Both the position numbers and the translations under genes were made by a program. The notes beneath the pieces were generated by a model. It did no database searches. It worked only from the letters and a program-made list of their open reading frames with translations, and had not been told where the DNA came from. A stretch of DNA of 64,000 nucleotides from Archangium violaceum (lineage in GTDB: Bacteria > Myxococcota > Myxococcia > Myxococcales > Myxococcaceae): assembly GCF_016859125.1 (NCBI RefSeq), contig NZ_CP069338.1:1488001-1552000 (forward strand). The letters run 5' to 3'. This document shows, in pieces, positions 52,088-60,520 of the stretch. How positions within the stretch are numbered: the first letter of the stretch is position 1; each line of letters starts with the position of its first letter.

Positions 52088-53694
52088 GGCCGCTCCATAC
52101 CAGTGGTGGATATCCGCATCACGAAGCGCGCTCCCCCCAGGGGTGAGGCGTCACAGGCAACCAGGCCCTTCATCTCCTTCTCGATTACCTCTCGAACGAG
52201 GGCAAGTCCAAGCCCACTGCTGCCCCGTAGGGAGATCCCCTCCTCGAAGACCGCCCTCCGCATCTCCTCGGGGACTCCAGGACCGTTGTCCTCGATGGAG
52301 ATCCGCACAGCACTGGCCCCCTCGAGCGCCTCGGCCCGCAGCCGGATGACGGGGGACTCGGATGGAACGGACTGCGCTGCATTGCGCAGCACGTTGGTGA
52401 GAGCCAGGACCACACGCGCCCGGTGACCAGAGACCGGGGGCAGCGTGGCCGGCAGCACCTGCTCTATGCGTTGCCTCGACTCGCTCTCGACAGCCGAGAC
52501 CGCATCGCGAATCGCGGATAGCAGCTCGAAGGGCTCGGGCGGTGTTCCCGCGAAATTCGAAAGCTCAACGAGTTGGCTGATGAAGCGGAAGACGGAGTCT
52601 ATACCTCGATCGATTTCTTCCCTCCTCCGAGCAACCACCCCGCCCGGCTCACTCGCCAATAGAACCTCCCGATACAGCGCGCCCACCGCCGTTTTCACCG
52701 GGACGAGCATGTTACGGACTTCGTGAGCGACCATCCGCGAATGGCGAGCCGTGGCTTCGGCAACAGCGCTGGCCTGCACATGGGCCACACTCCCGGTCGT
52801 TCGACCGGCAACTTCGTTTGCCGCGGACAAGGTGAGATCCGCGATGAGTGAGCTGGCCAGAACCGCCATCGCTGATTCTTCCGGCCTTGAGATCTCGGCG
52901 AGCAACTCCAGCCCCATGGGGAGAACCTCGATCCAGCTTCGTTTAGCCTCATCACTTCTGCGGAAGGCTACGAGTCCGAGAAACTCCAGCCGCTCGATCG
53001 ATGCCCAGGAGTACGGAAATTCCGAAGCCTCAATCCCATCGAATGACCAGGTCCGAATCCGCACCAACTCGCTCGCGGTCTGGCGACTCACCCGCCATGG
53101 GTCATTGGGACCGAATGACTGCTCTGCCTCGACATGCAGCAACCAGCGAATGGCGTCGCGCCCCGCAAGCTCAAGAAAGACACGACCAATTGGCGTCAAG
53201 GTCTTCCCGTCACCAACGCCTCGCGTCGCCCGAATCGCCGCAGCATACGCAGCAGCATCAGCATATCCGGAGTGCCCCACAGAGGCCTCGGTTCGCGCAA
53301 TACCCGCGAGCCGATCGAGTTCCAAAGTACGAATCAAACTGGAAAGACCGTCACGCAGACCGATCTGCCGAGCAATGGCCAGCTCTACCCATGCCTCTAT
53401 GTCCTTGTCCGAAGCGTCCCTGCCAATACTCTCGCGCAGGAGTTGCGCCATGCGATTGGCGAAACGAACGACCAGATCCTGTTGCTGCCACTCCATAAAG
53501 AGGTCTTCCGGACTCCGCACAAGCCTGCGTGCACCAGGCCTCGCTGGTTCCTGCTCCAGTCGCTCCAAAGCACGAACAAGAGCGTTCCGCGCGAAGGCCG
53601 GGTCGATGGACACCGAAGGCGAAGATGTCTTCGGCCGACCAGACGGCAGCTCCACTTGCCGAAGGTGACCGCTCAACTCGTCGATGAATGACAC
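52084..53694 (-). CDS. histidine kinase of the receiver-nuclease pair
   Basis: This 536-residue soluble kinase has an N-terminal part (1-300) with no domain I recognise: LTPIGRVFLELAGRDAIRWLL (163-190) and YSWASIERLEFLGLVAF look like winged-helix or sensor helices. The kinase core has His324 in MVAHEVRNMLVPVKTAV, N box TNVLRNAAQSV, DNGPGVPE and SGLGLALVREV. No membrane segment is present. Base composition is lower in GC than neighbours: the row starting at 53281 is about 55% against roughly 70% around it. The start is GTG 53694 with AGGGG nine bases upstream. It precedes the receiver-nuclease gene with a four-base overlap. Foreign origin is likely. Confidence 0.85.
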   Translation of the reverse strand: MSFIDELSGHLRQVELPSGRPKTSSPSVSIDPAFARNALVRALERLEQEPARPGARRLVRSPEDLFMEWQQQDLVVRFANRMAQLLRESIGRDASDKDIEAWVELAIARQIGLRDGLSSLIRTLELDRLAGIARTEASVGHSGYADAAAYAAAIRATRGVGDGKTLTPIGRVFLELAGRDAIRWLLHVEAEQSFGPNDPWRVSRQTASELVRIRTWSFDGIEASEFPYSWASIERLEFLGLVAFRRSDEAKRSWIEVLPMGLELLAEISRPEESAMAVLASSLIADLTLSAANEVAGRTTGSVAHVQASAVAEATARHSRMVAHEVRNMLVPVKTAVGALYREVLLASEPGGVVARRREEIDRGIDSVFRFISQLVELSNFAGTPPEPFELLSAIRDAVSAVESESRQRIEQVLPATLPPVSGHRARVVLALTNVLRNAAQSVPSESPVIRLRAEALEGASAVRISIEDNGPGVPEEMRRAVFEEGISLRGSSGLGLALVREVIEKEMKGLVACDASPLGGARFVMRISTTGMERP

Positions 53695-53875
53695 CGAATG
53701 CACCCCTGGGTGGAACCGCCGAACATAGCAGGCTCCCCAGGACCCCAGGGGCCGACGAGCACGGCCGGATGCAGGAAGACCTGTCGGCCCCGAACCGGCG
53801 CGGCTTTCCGATAGACAACGCTTGTAGCCCAAGGTTACTGGCCCACTCCTGGCTCCGGCTCGTTACATTACCCAC

Positions 53876-55477
53876 GTGCCCACTTCAGCCAACGCGTCCA
53901 TCCTGGCGATCGATCTCGGAACCTCGGCCGTCAAGCTGGCGGTCGTCACCCTCCGGGGGAAGATCCTCGGCGGCGATGTCGAACCCATCCAGCTCGAGCT
54001 GCTGCCCGACGGCGGTGCCGAGCAGGACCCCGAATCCTGGTGGACCGCCATCATCCGTGGCACCCGCCGCCTGATGGACAAGGGAGTCATCTCCGCCGAG
54101 GACATCATCGGCATCAACGTCAGCTCCCAGTGGTCCGGCACCGTCGCCGTCGACGAGCGGGGCAAGCCCCTGCGGCCCGCCATCATCTGGATGGACTCGC
54201 GTGGGGCGCCGCACGTCCGGCGCGTCGCCAACGGCCTCATCCCCATCGAGGGCTATGGCCTCGCCCGCCTGCTCACCTGGGTGCGGCTGACCGGCGGGGC
54301 GCCCACCCTCTCGGGGAAGGACCCGCTCGGCCACATCCTCTACCTCCAGAGCGAGCACCCCGAGCTCTACCGCAACACCTACAAGTTCCTCGAGCCCAAG
54401 GACTGGCTCAACCTGCGGCTCAGTGGCCGCTTCGCGTCCTCCTACGACTCCATCACCCTGCACTGGGTCACCGACAACCGGGACCTCAAGCGCATCACCT
54501 ACGACGAGCGCCTGCTGCAGATGACGGGCATGCCGCGCGAGAAGCTGCCGGACCTGGTGCCCGCGGCGACCGTGCTCGGCCCCCTGCAACCCGAGGCCGC
54601 CCGCGCCCTGGGGCTGAGCGACAAGGTCCAGGTCATCACCGGCGCCCCGGACATCCTCGCGGCCGCCGTGGGCTCGGGCGCGGTGCGCGACCACGAGCCC
54701 CACCTGTGCATCGGCACGTCCTCCTGGCTGAGCTGCCATGTGCCGTACAAGAAGACGGACGTCCTGCACCAGATGGGCACCCTGCCCTCCGCGCTGCCCG
54801 GCCGCTACCTGCTCACCAACGAGCAGGAGTCCGCCGGCATCTGCCTGTCCTTCCTCAAGGACAACATCCTCTTCGGCCACGAGGAGCTCTCCAACAGCGG
54901 CAACGACCAGGAGTCGGTGGACCTCTACAAGGTCCTCGAGAAGGAGGCCGAGCGCATCCCCGCCGGCAGCGACCAACTCATCTTCATGCCCTGGCTCAAC
55001 GGCGAGCGCAGCCCGGTGGACGACCAGCGACTGCGCGGCGGCTTCTTCAACCAGTCACTCAAGACGACGCGCGGGCACATGGTGCGCGCCGTGCTGGAGG
55101 GCGTGGCCTACAACTCGCGCTGGCTCCTCACCTACGTGGAGAAGTTCGTCGGCCGCAAGCTGGACTCCATCCGCATCATCGGCGGAGGCGCCCGCTCGAG
55201 GCTGTGGTGCCAGACGGTGGCGGACGTGCTGGACCGGCGCATCCTCCAGGTGGACGAGCCCGTGCTGGCCAACGCGCGAGGCGCGGCGTTCCAGGCGGCG
55301 GTGGCGCTCGGACACCTCAGCGTGGACGAGATTCCCTCGCTCGTCCCCATCGCCCACACCTTCGAGCCCAACCCGAAGAACCGCGAGCTCTACGACGAGC
55401 TCTTCCGTGAATTCGTGAACCTCTACAAGTGCAACAAGGCCATTTTCGCTCGGCTCAACCGGTCCCGGAGTGCCTGA
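53876..55477 (+). CDS. FGGY-family carbohydrate kinase (xylulokinase-like)
   Basis: This 533-residue kinase uses ATP to phosphorylate a sugar or polyol. The FGGY fold is marked by [14 protein letters not shown] at the start, ISSQWSG-type [48 protein letters not shown], the ATP-binding [21 protein letters not shown], and [15 protein letters not shown]. It resembles xylulokinase or related kinases more than glycerol kinase. The start is GTG 53876 with no good Shine-Dalgarno. The next gene, a PLP-dependent lyase, begins one base after the stop. The two could act in sequence, the kinase making the phosphorylated substrate of the lyase. The true sugar is unknown. Confidence 0.85.
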   Translation: MPTSANASILAIDLGTSAVKLAVVTLRGKILGGDVEPIQLELLPDGGAEQDPESWWTAIIRGTRRLMDKGVISAEDIIGINVSSQWSGTVAVDERGKPLRPAIIWMDSRGAPHVRRVANGLIPIEGYGLARLLTWVRLTGGAPTLSGKDPLGHILYLQSEHPELYRNTYKFLEPKDWLNLRLSGRFASSYDSITLHWVTDNRDLKRITYDERLLQMTGMPREKLPDLVPAATVLGPLQPEAARALGLSDKVQVITGAPDILAAAVGSGAVRDHEPHLCIGTSSWLSCHVPYKKTDVLHQMGTLPSALPGRYLLTNEQESAGICLSFLKDNILFGHEELSNSGNDQESVDLYKVLEKEAERIPAGSDQLIFMPWLNGERSPVDDQRLRGGFFNQSLKTTRGHMVRAVLEGVAYNSRWLLTYVEKFVGRKLDSIRIIGGGARSRLWCQTVADVLDRRILQVDEPVLANARGAAFQAAVALGHLSVDEIPSLVPIAHTFEPNPKNRELYDELFREFVNLYKCNKAIFARLNRSRSA

Positions 55478-55478
55478 C

Positions 55479-57056
55479 ATGAAGAATGAAATGAACGCGG
55501 CAGGACAGTCTCAGGAGCGAAAGAACACCATGGATCTGCCAGAGCTCGGAACGAGCCTCCTCAACCACGTCCCCCCCCGGCTGCTCTCGACGGCGGAGCG
55601 CTATCTCAAGAACATCCCCCTGCTGCGCAACCGGCTGGCGAAGGAAACGGATTCGATGCTGGCCGAGTTGGAGGGAGGTCTGAAGCCCTACCGGGGCCAG
55701 ACCCGCACCTTCGACCAACTGCCGGCCCAGGGCCTCTCGCGCGAGGAGGTGCTGCGCGAGATGGAGCGCATGAAGGACAAGGAGGAGGACCGGTGGAAGG
55801 AGGGCCTCGTGTCGGGGGCCGTGTACCACGGCGCCGACGAGCACATCGACTTCCTCAACCGCGTGTATGCCATCAACTCGCAGAGCAACCCGCTGCACGC
55901 GGACCTCTGGCCGAGCGCCACCAAGTTCGAGGCCGAGGTGGTGGCCATGACGGCGAACATGCTCGGCGCCGCCGAGGCCAACGCCGGCCGCGCCCCGGAC
56001 GAGCACATCTGCGGCTCCCTCTCGTCGGGCGGCACCGAGAGCATCATGCTCGCCATCAAGACGTACCGGGACTGGGCGCGCGAGACGAAGGGCATCACCC
56101 GGCCGGAGATGGTGGCGCCCTCCAGCGCGCACCCCGCCTTCGACAAGGCCGCGCACTACTTCGGCGTCAAGATGGTCCGCGTGCCCGTGGGGCCGGACTA
56201 CCGCGCCGACGTGAAGGCCACGCGCAAGGCCATCAACCGCAACACCATCGTGCTCATCGGCTCGGCGCCGGGGTTCCCCCACGGTGTCATCGATCCCATC
56301 GAGGAGCTGTCGGAGCTGGCGCGCAAGCGGGGCATCGGCTTCCACACCGACGCGTGTCTGGGTGGCTTCGTGCTGCCCTGGGCGCGCAAGCTGGGCTACC
56401 CCGTGCCGGACTTCGACTTCCGGCTGCCCGGTGTCACGTCCATGTCCGCGGACACGCACAAGTTCGGCTATGCCGCCAAGGGCACGTCCGTGGTGCTGTA
56501 CCGGGGCTCCGAGCTGCGCTCGCACCAGTACTTCACCGCCACCGAGTGGCCCGGCGGCATCTACTTCTCGCCCACCTTCTCCGGCAGCCGGCCCGGCGCC
56601 CTCATCGCCGCGGCCTGGGCCTCGCTGGTGTCCATCGGCGAGGAGGGCTACCTGGACGCCACCCGCCGCATCCTGGAGGCGGCCGACACCATCAAGCGCG
56701 GCATCCGCTCCATCCCCGGCATGCACGTGCTCGGCGAGCCGCTCTTCGTCATCGCCTTCGGCTCGAGCGACGTGGACATCTACAAGGTGATGGAGCGCAT
56801 GGGCGCGAAGGGCTGGAGCCTCAACGGCCTGCACAAGCCCGCCGCGGTGCACCTGTGCGTCACCCAGCGGCACACGCAGCCCGGCGTGGCCGAGCGCTTC
56901 CTCGAGGACCTGAAAGCCGCCATCGAGCACGTGCGCGCCAACCCGGGCGAGAAGGGCACCATGGCGCCCGTCTACGGCATGGCGGGCACGGTTCCCTTCC
57001 GCGGGCTGATCAGCGACCTGCTCAAGAAGTACATGGACCTGCTCTATAAGGTTTGA
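55479..57056 (+). CDS. PLP-dependent lyase, sphingosine-1-phosphate-lyase-like
   Basis: This 525-residue enzyme has the group II decarboxylase fold. The Schiff-base Lys328 lies in [13 protein letters not shown], the phosphate-binding [11 protein letters not shown] precedes it, and [12 protein letters not shown] carries the Asp that pairs with the PLP nitrogen. The overall order matches sphingosine-1-phosphate lyase, including [22 protein letters not shown]. There is no N-terminal membrane helix as in the eukaryotic enzyme. Function would be C-C cleavage of a phosphorylated long-chain or sugar-like amino substrate. The start at ATG 55479 has GGAG eight bases upstream; ATG 55530 is an alternative. 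Myxobacteria make sphingolipids, so a lipid role is possible. Confidence 0.8.
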   Translation: MKNEMNAAGQSQERKNTMDLPELGTSLLNHVPPRLLSTAERYLKNIPLLRNRLAKETDSMLAELEGGLKPYRGQTRTFDQLPAQGLSREEVLREMERMKDKEEDRWKEGLVSGAVYHGADEHIDFLNRVYAINSQSNPLHADLWPSATKFEAEVVAMTANMLGAAEANAGRAPDEHICGSLSSGGTESIMLAIKTYRDWARETKGITRPEMVAPSSAHPAFDKAAHYFGVKMVRVPVGPDYRADVKATRKAINRNTIVLIGSAPGFPHGVIDPIEELSELARKRGIGFHTDACLGGFVLPWARKLGYPVPDFDFRLPGVTSMSADTHKFGYAAKGTSVVLYRGSELRSHQYFTATEWPGGIYFSPTFSGSRPGALIAAAWASLVSIGEEGYLDATRRILEAADTIKRGIRSIPGMHVLGEPLFVIAFGSSDVDIYKVMERMGAKGWSLNGLHKPAAVHLCVTQRHTQPGVAERFLEDLKAAIEHVRANPGEKGTMAPVYGMAGTVPFRGLISDLLKKYMDLLYKV

Positions 57057-57065
57057 TGTGTCCGG

Positions 57066-57099
57066 GGCGGGCTTGTCACGAAAGTGTCACAAGCCCGCC
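57066..57099. terminator. hairpin after the PLP-lyase gene, overlapping a Pho-box-like repeat
   Basis: GGCGGGCTTGT (57066-57076) pairs with ACAAGCCCGCC (57089-57099). CAC (57077-57079) and GTG (57084-57086) can add three pairs around a GAAA loop, leaving two bulged bases. It lies 10 bases after the stop at 57056. No T run follows. Confidence 0.4.
57073..57090 (+). promoter_or_regulatory. Pho-box-like direct repeat
   Basis: TTGTCAC (57073-57079), four bases GAAA, then GTGTCAC (57084-57090): two seven-base repeats with an 11-base period, as in PhoB boxes (CTGTCAT-N4-CTGTCAT). It is 36 bases before the receiver gene. It overlaps a hairpin, so the repeat may be fortuitous. Confidence 0.45.
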
Positions 57100-57126
57100 C
57101 GACAAGCGCCATACAGTCCGCCGCGC

Positions 57127-57534
57127 ATGCCGCACATCCTGATCGTTGACGACGAGCCGGACCTCGCGGAACTGTTGGCATACAACCTTGGAAGGGTCGG
57201 CTTCGCCACCACCCTGGCGCACACCGGGGAGGAGGCCCTCGCGCGGGTACGCACCACCGCTCCGGACCTCATCCTGCTCGACCTGATGCTGCCCGATATC
57301 GACGGGGCCGACCTGTACCGTCAGCTCCGGGCCGACCCGGCCACGAGCCACCTGCGCATCCTGGTCCTCTCGGCCCGTCCGGATGCCCACAGCCGGGTCA
57401 GCGGAGTGGAAATCCTCCTCAAACCCTTCAAGGTGCAAGAGGTAGTCGCGCGGGTGAGCACCCTGGTCCAGGACCCCTCCGTGCCCCCCGAGCGGGCAGT
57501 CTTTCGTGCTGGCACTTATCCCCAGGTGTTGTAG
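57127..57534 (+). CDS. single-domain response regulator, PhoB-receiver-like
   Basis: This 135-residue protein is a receiver without output domain. It has Asp8/Asp9 in LIVDDEP, phospho-acceptor Asp52 in LLDLMLPD, Ser82 in LVLSARPD and Lys99 in LLKPF. The sequence around the acceptor resembles PhoB-type receivers. Upstream in-frame codons are not used: ATG 57127 gives the usual MPHILIVDD start. It lies 70 bases after the PLP-lyase gene and 56 before the phosphate-transport genes, with Pho-box-like repeats on both sides. A role in phosphate signalling is possible. No kinase is adjacent. Confidence 0.88.
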   Translation: MPHILIVDDEPDLAELLAYNLGRVGFATTLAHTGEEALARVRTTAPDLILLDLMLPDIDGADLYRQLRADPATSHLRILVLSARPDAHSRVSGVEILLKPFKVQEVVARVSTLVQDPSVPPERAVFRAGTYPQVL

Positions 57535-57571
57535 TCACGGCCCGGAAACGGACGGGTCACGGATGTGTCAC
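57532..57571 (+). promoter_or_regulatory. second Pho-box-like repeat array, before the DUF47 gene
   Basis: TAGTCAC (57532-57538), GGGTCAC (57554-57560) and GTGTCAC (57565-57571) lie on an 11-base period (starts 22 and 11 apart). The last two form a 7-4-7 unit with GGAT between. The array ends 19 bases before the ATG at 57591, which is close for an activator site. Confidence 0.45.
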
Positions 57572-57590
57572 GTCCGTCAGGAGAAGCGCG

Positions 57591-58217
57591 ATGCTCGAGA
57601 AGCTGATGCCCAAGTCGGACGAGTTCTTCGACGACTTCGATGCCCAGTGTGCCGTCACCGTGGAGGGCGCGCGCATGCTGCACGCGCTGCTGAGTGACTA
57701 CCGGGACGTGGCCGCCAAGGTGCAGGCGCTCAAGGAGGTGGAGCACAAGGGCGACGAGGTGACTCACACCGCCTTCAACCGGCTGCACAAGCAGTTCATC
57801 ACCCCGTTCGACCGGGGGCAGATCCACTCGCTGCTGTCGCGCATCGACGACGTGCTGGACCTGACCAACGCCGCGGCGGCCCGGCTGCACTACTACGAAA
57901 TCCAGACGAGCCTGCCGGACGCCACCGAGCTGGCGCGGTTGCTGGTGCTCTGCACCGAGAAGGTGCGGGAGGTGGTGGCGGCGCTGCGGCTCATCAAGAA
58001 GCCCGAGCAGATCCTCGCCGGCTGCAAGGACATCAAGCGCCTGGAGTCGCAGGCGGACGAGGCGCTGCGCTCGGGGCTGGGCCGGCTCTTCAAGAGCGGA
58101 GCGGACCCGCTGACGATCATCAAGTGGAAGGAGATCTACGACTTCATCGAGACGGCCACGGACAAGTGTCAGGACGTGGCGAACGTCATCGAAGGCGTGG
58201 TCCTGGAGCACTCCTGA
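57591..58217 (+). CDS. DUF47/PhoU-like phosphate transport regulator
   Basis: This 208-residue helical protein belongs to the DUF47 group, which accompanies and modulates Pit phosphate transporters. Typical segments are KSDEFFDDFDAQC, VEHKGDEVTHTAFNRLHKQFITPFDRGQ, HSLLSRIDDVLDLTNAAAARL and KEIYDFIETATDKCQDVANV. AGGAG just before ATG 57591 supports the start. Its stop overlaps the pit start (TGATG), so expression is coupled. Confidence 0.93.
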   Translation: MLEKLMPKSDEFFDDFDAQCAVTVEGARMLHALLSDYRDVAAKVQALKEVEHKGDEVTHTAFNRLHKQFITPFDRGQIHSLLSRIDDVLDLTNAAAARLHYYEIQTSLPDATELARLLVLCTEKVREVVAALRLIKKPEQILAGCKDIKRLESQADEALRSGLGRLFKSGADPLTIIKWKEIYDFIETATDKCQDVANVIEGVVLEHS

Positions 58218-59242
58218 TGTTGCTCGCCGCTGTCATCCTGATCGTCGCCGTCGCGCTCGTCTTCGACTTCATCAACGGCTTCCACGACGCGGCCAACTCC
58301 ATCGCCACGGTGGTGGGCACGCGCGTGCTGTCGCCGAACCTGGCCGTGGCGTGGGCCGCCTTCTTCAACTTCGTCGCCGCATTCGGAGGCGGAGTGAAGG
58401 TGGCCAACACCATGGGCAAGGGCATCATCAACTTCGAGATGCTGCGAGCCCAGGGTCCGCAGGCCGTGTTGATGGTCATCTTCGCCGCCCTGATGGGCGC
58501 CATCGCCTGGAACCTGCTGACGTGGTGGTGGGGCCTGCCCTCCTCGTCCTCGCACGCGCTGGCGGGGGGAATGATTGGCGCCACGCTGCCGGTGCTCGGG
58601 TTCGCGGGGCTGGTGGGCTCGGGCATCGCGAAGATCGCCGCCTTCATCGTGCTCTCGCCGCTCATCGGCATGGTGTTCGGCACGATGCTGATGCTGGCGA
58701 GCACGTGGACGGTGCACAAGCAGACGCCCCTGAAGGTGGACACGTGGTTCCGGCGCCTGCAGCTCGTGTCGTCCGCCATCTTCTCCTACAGCCACGGCAC
58801 CAATGACGCACAGAAGGTGATGGGCATCATCGCGGTGGTGCTCTTCGGCACCATCTGGAGGGACCGGCCCTTCCACATCGACTGGTGGATGATCATCTCG
58901 TGCCACGCGGCCATCGCGATGGGCACCTTCTTCGGCGGCTGGCGCATCGTGAAGACGATGGGCCACAGCCTCACGAAGCTGGCGCCCATCGGCGGCTTCG
59001 CCGCGGAGACGGGTGGAGGTGTCACTATCATCGCGCTGGCGAAGCTGGGCATCCCCGTGTCCACCACGCACACCATCACGGGCGCGATCGTGGGCGTGGG
59101 CTCCACGAAGGGCTGGCGCGCGGTGAAGTGGGGCGTGGCCGGCCGCATCATCTGGGCGTGGGTGTTCACCATCCCCGCCTCGGCGCTCATGGCGGTGCTG
59201 GTCTACGGGCTGTCCAGGCTGGTGGTGATGGCGGTGGAGTGA
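58217..59242 (+). CDS. pit: Pit-type inorganic phosphate transporter
   Basis: This 341-residue membrane protein imports phosphate with a cation. The two PiT signature halves are FDFINGFHDAANSIATVVGTR at the start and SYSHGTNDAQKVMGIIAVV in the middle. WWWGLPSSSSHALAGGMIG and GIPVSTTHTITGAIVG are further markers. The start ATG shares bases with the DUF47 stop (TGATG). About ten membrane helices are seen. It forms a unit with the upstream regulator. Confidence 0.95.
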   Translation: MLLAAVILIVAVALVFDFINGFHDAANSIATVVGTRVLSPNLAVAWAAFFNFVAAFGGGVKVANTMGKGIINFEMLRAQGPQAVLMVIFAALMGAIAWNLLTWWWGLPSSSSHALAGGMIGATLPVLGFAGLVGSGIAKIAAFIVLSPLIGMVFGTMLMLASTWTVHKQTPLKVDTWFRRLQLVSSAIFSYSHGTNDAQKVMGIIAVVLFGTIWRDRPFHIDWWMIISCHAAIAMGTFFGGWRIVKTMGHSLTKLAPIGGFAAETGGGVTIIALAKLGIPVSTTHTITGAIVGVGSTKGWRAVKWGVAGRIIWAWVFTIPASALMAVLVYGLSRLVVMAVE

Positions 59243-59341
59243 GCAGTTCTCGCGACGGGAGTGCGCTCCACGCCCTCGCGTGGTGTAGAAGACGGGCGCC
59301 CCTGTCCCGTGCCGGGCGCAGGGCCGGAGAGGAAACCGACC

Positions 59342-59935
59342 ATGAACCGACTCGCGCTCGTACTGGGACTCGTGCTGCTCGCCGGCTGCTCCGCGGTGAA
59401 ACACAGCCGCGTCCGCCCCGACTACGAGGCCGTGGACAAGACCCAGGTCAAACGGCTCGTCGTGGTCACCCAGCCCCTCCCCGACGGCAAGAAGGAGGTC
59501 GGCGAGCTGTGGAGCCTCATCGCCCGCCGCTACGTCAACCAGAACCGCGACTTCATCGCCAAGGCCAACGTCGCCCTCGACGGCAACCCCGAGGACATCT
59601 CCTTCAAGGGCCTGTGCGTCGAAGACCTCGAGGGCGTCCTCTGGCTCGCCCCCGATGTGAAGCGCACCGGCAAGGGCGTGGAGTCCTCCGTGAAGGCCCA
59701 GCTGCTGCGCTGCCGCGATGGTCAGGAAGTCTGGGCCGCCGAGGCCGCCGGAAGCTGGCCCTCCGAGGACGAGCGCTACAAGGAGCTCAGCGTCCAATAC
59801 ACCAGCGAGCTCGGCCCCGAGGTCACCCCCTACGTCGCCCCCTCCTTCCGACTGCTGAGCGCCACCCTCAACACCCTCCCCCGTCCGACGCTCAACGAGG
59901 CCGAGGTCGAGGAGAAGATCGAACTCGGGGAGTAG
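59342..59935 (+). CDS. lipoprotein of unknown function
   Basis: This 197-residue protein starts MNRLALVLGLVLLAGC, a clear signal-II peptide. The mature part is charged: YEAVDKTQVKRLVVVTQPLPDG, RRYVNQNRDFIAKANVAL, FKGLCVEDLEGVLWLAP, and ending PTLNEAEVEEKIELGE. It resembles a small lipoprotein family seen in myxobacteria and Leptospira, but no activity is assigned. The ATG at 59342 is used; the ORF extends 27 codons upstream without support. It is six bases before the MgtC-like gene, so probably one transcript. Confidence 0.75.
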   Translation: MNRLALVLGLVLLAGCSAVKHSRVRPDYEAVDKTQVKRLVVVTQPLPDGKKEVGELWSLIARRYVNQNRDFIAKANVALDGNPEDISFKGLCVEDLEGVLWLAPDVKRTGKGVESSVKAQLLRCRDGQEVWAAEAAGSWPSEDERYKELSVQYTSELGPEVTPYVAPSFRLLSATLNTLPRPTLNEAEVEEKIELGE

Positions 59936-59941
59936 GCACGC

Positions 59942-60478
59942 ATGTTGGACCAGAGCACGACCCTCGTCCGGCTCCTCATCGCCTTCGGGCTCGGGTTCGC
60001 GCTCGGCTTCGAGCGCGAGATACGGGGGCAGGACGCCGGTCTGCGCACCCATATCCTCGTCTGCCTCGGCGCCTGCCTCTTCACGCTGTGCAGCCTCCTC
60101 GTCGAGCAACCGCTCGAGGCCAACCTGCACCAGCAGGAGGTCCGCGCCGACGTCAGCCGCATCGCCAGTCAGGTCGTCGTCGGCATCGGCTTCCTCGGCG
60201 GCGGCGCCATCCTCCGCCACGGCGCCACCATCAAGGGACTCACCACCGCCGCCAACCTCTGGCTCACCGCCTCCGTGGGCCTCGCCGTCGGCATCGGCTT
60301 TCCCCTGCTCGCCGCCGCCGCCACGGGACTCGCGCTGGTGGCGCTCGCCGGCCTGCGTCTGCTCGAGCGCGCCATCCACCGCTTCCGCAGGGAACATGGG
60401 GTCATCCCGGATCGGGACATCTCCACACGGTCTCCGCCGGGGAACAGGGAGGACGTGGAGAGGCCTCGGAATCGCTAG
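59942..60478 (+). CDS. MgtC/SapB-family membrane protein
   Basis: This 178-residue protein has the MgtC N-terminal domain: LIAFGLGFALGFEREIRGQDAGLRTH, VGIGFLGGGAILRHGATIKGLTTAANLWL. About four membrane helices are visible. The family is linked to magnesium limitation and virulence in other bacteria. The C-terminal 25 residues are polar and unconserved. Start ATG 59942 follows the lipoprotein gene by 6 bases. A palindromic repeat follows the stop. Confidence 0.9.
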   Translation: MLDQSTTLVRLLIAFGLGFALGFEREIRGQDAGLRTHILVCLGACLFTLCSLLVEQPLEANLHQQEVRADVSRIASQVVVGIGFLGGGAILRHGATIKGLTTAANLWLTASVGLAVGIGFPLLAAAATGLALVALAGLRLLERAIHRFRREHGVIPDRDISTRSPPGNREDVERPRNR

Positions 60479-60479
60479 A

Positions 60480-60519
60480 CCCTCACCCCGTCCCCCGCCC
60501 AGGGGGAGAGGGGGTGGGG
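60480..60519. repeat. intergenic palindromic repeat, copy 2
   Basis: CCCTCACCCCGTCCC at its left end matches the reverse complement of the right end of copy 1 (34583-34623), and a GGGGGAGAGGGG arm follows. It lies between the convergent MgtC-like and ptsI genes and may also act as a terminator. Confidence 0.7.
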
Positions 60520-60520
60520 C

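Noticed and set aside
58169-60397. Minus-strand ORF of 742 codons opposite pit and its neighbours
   Set aside because: It runs antisense to four well-supported genes and has no motif.
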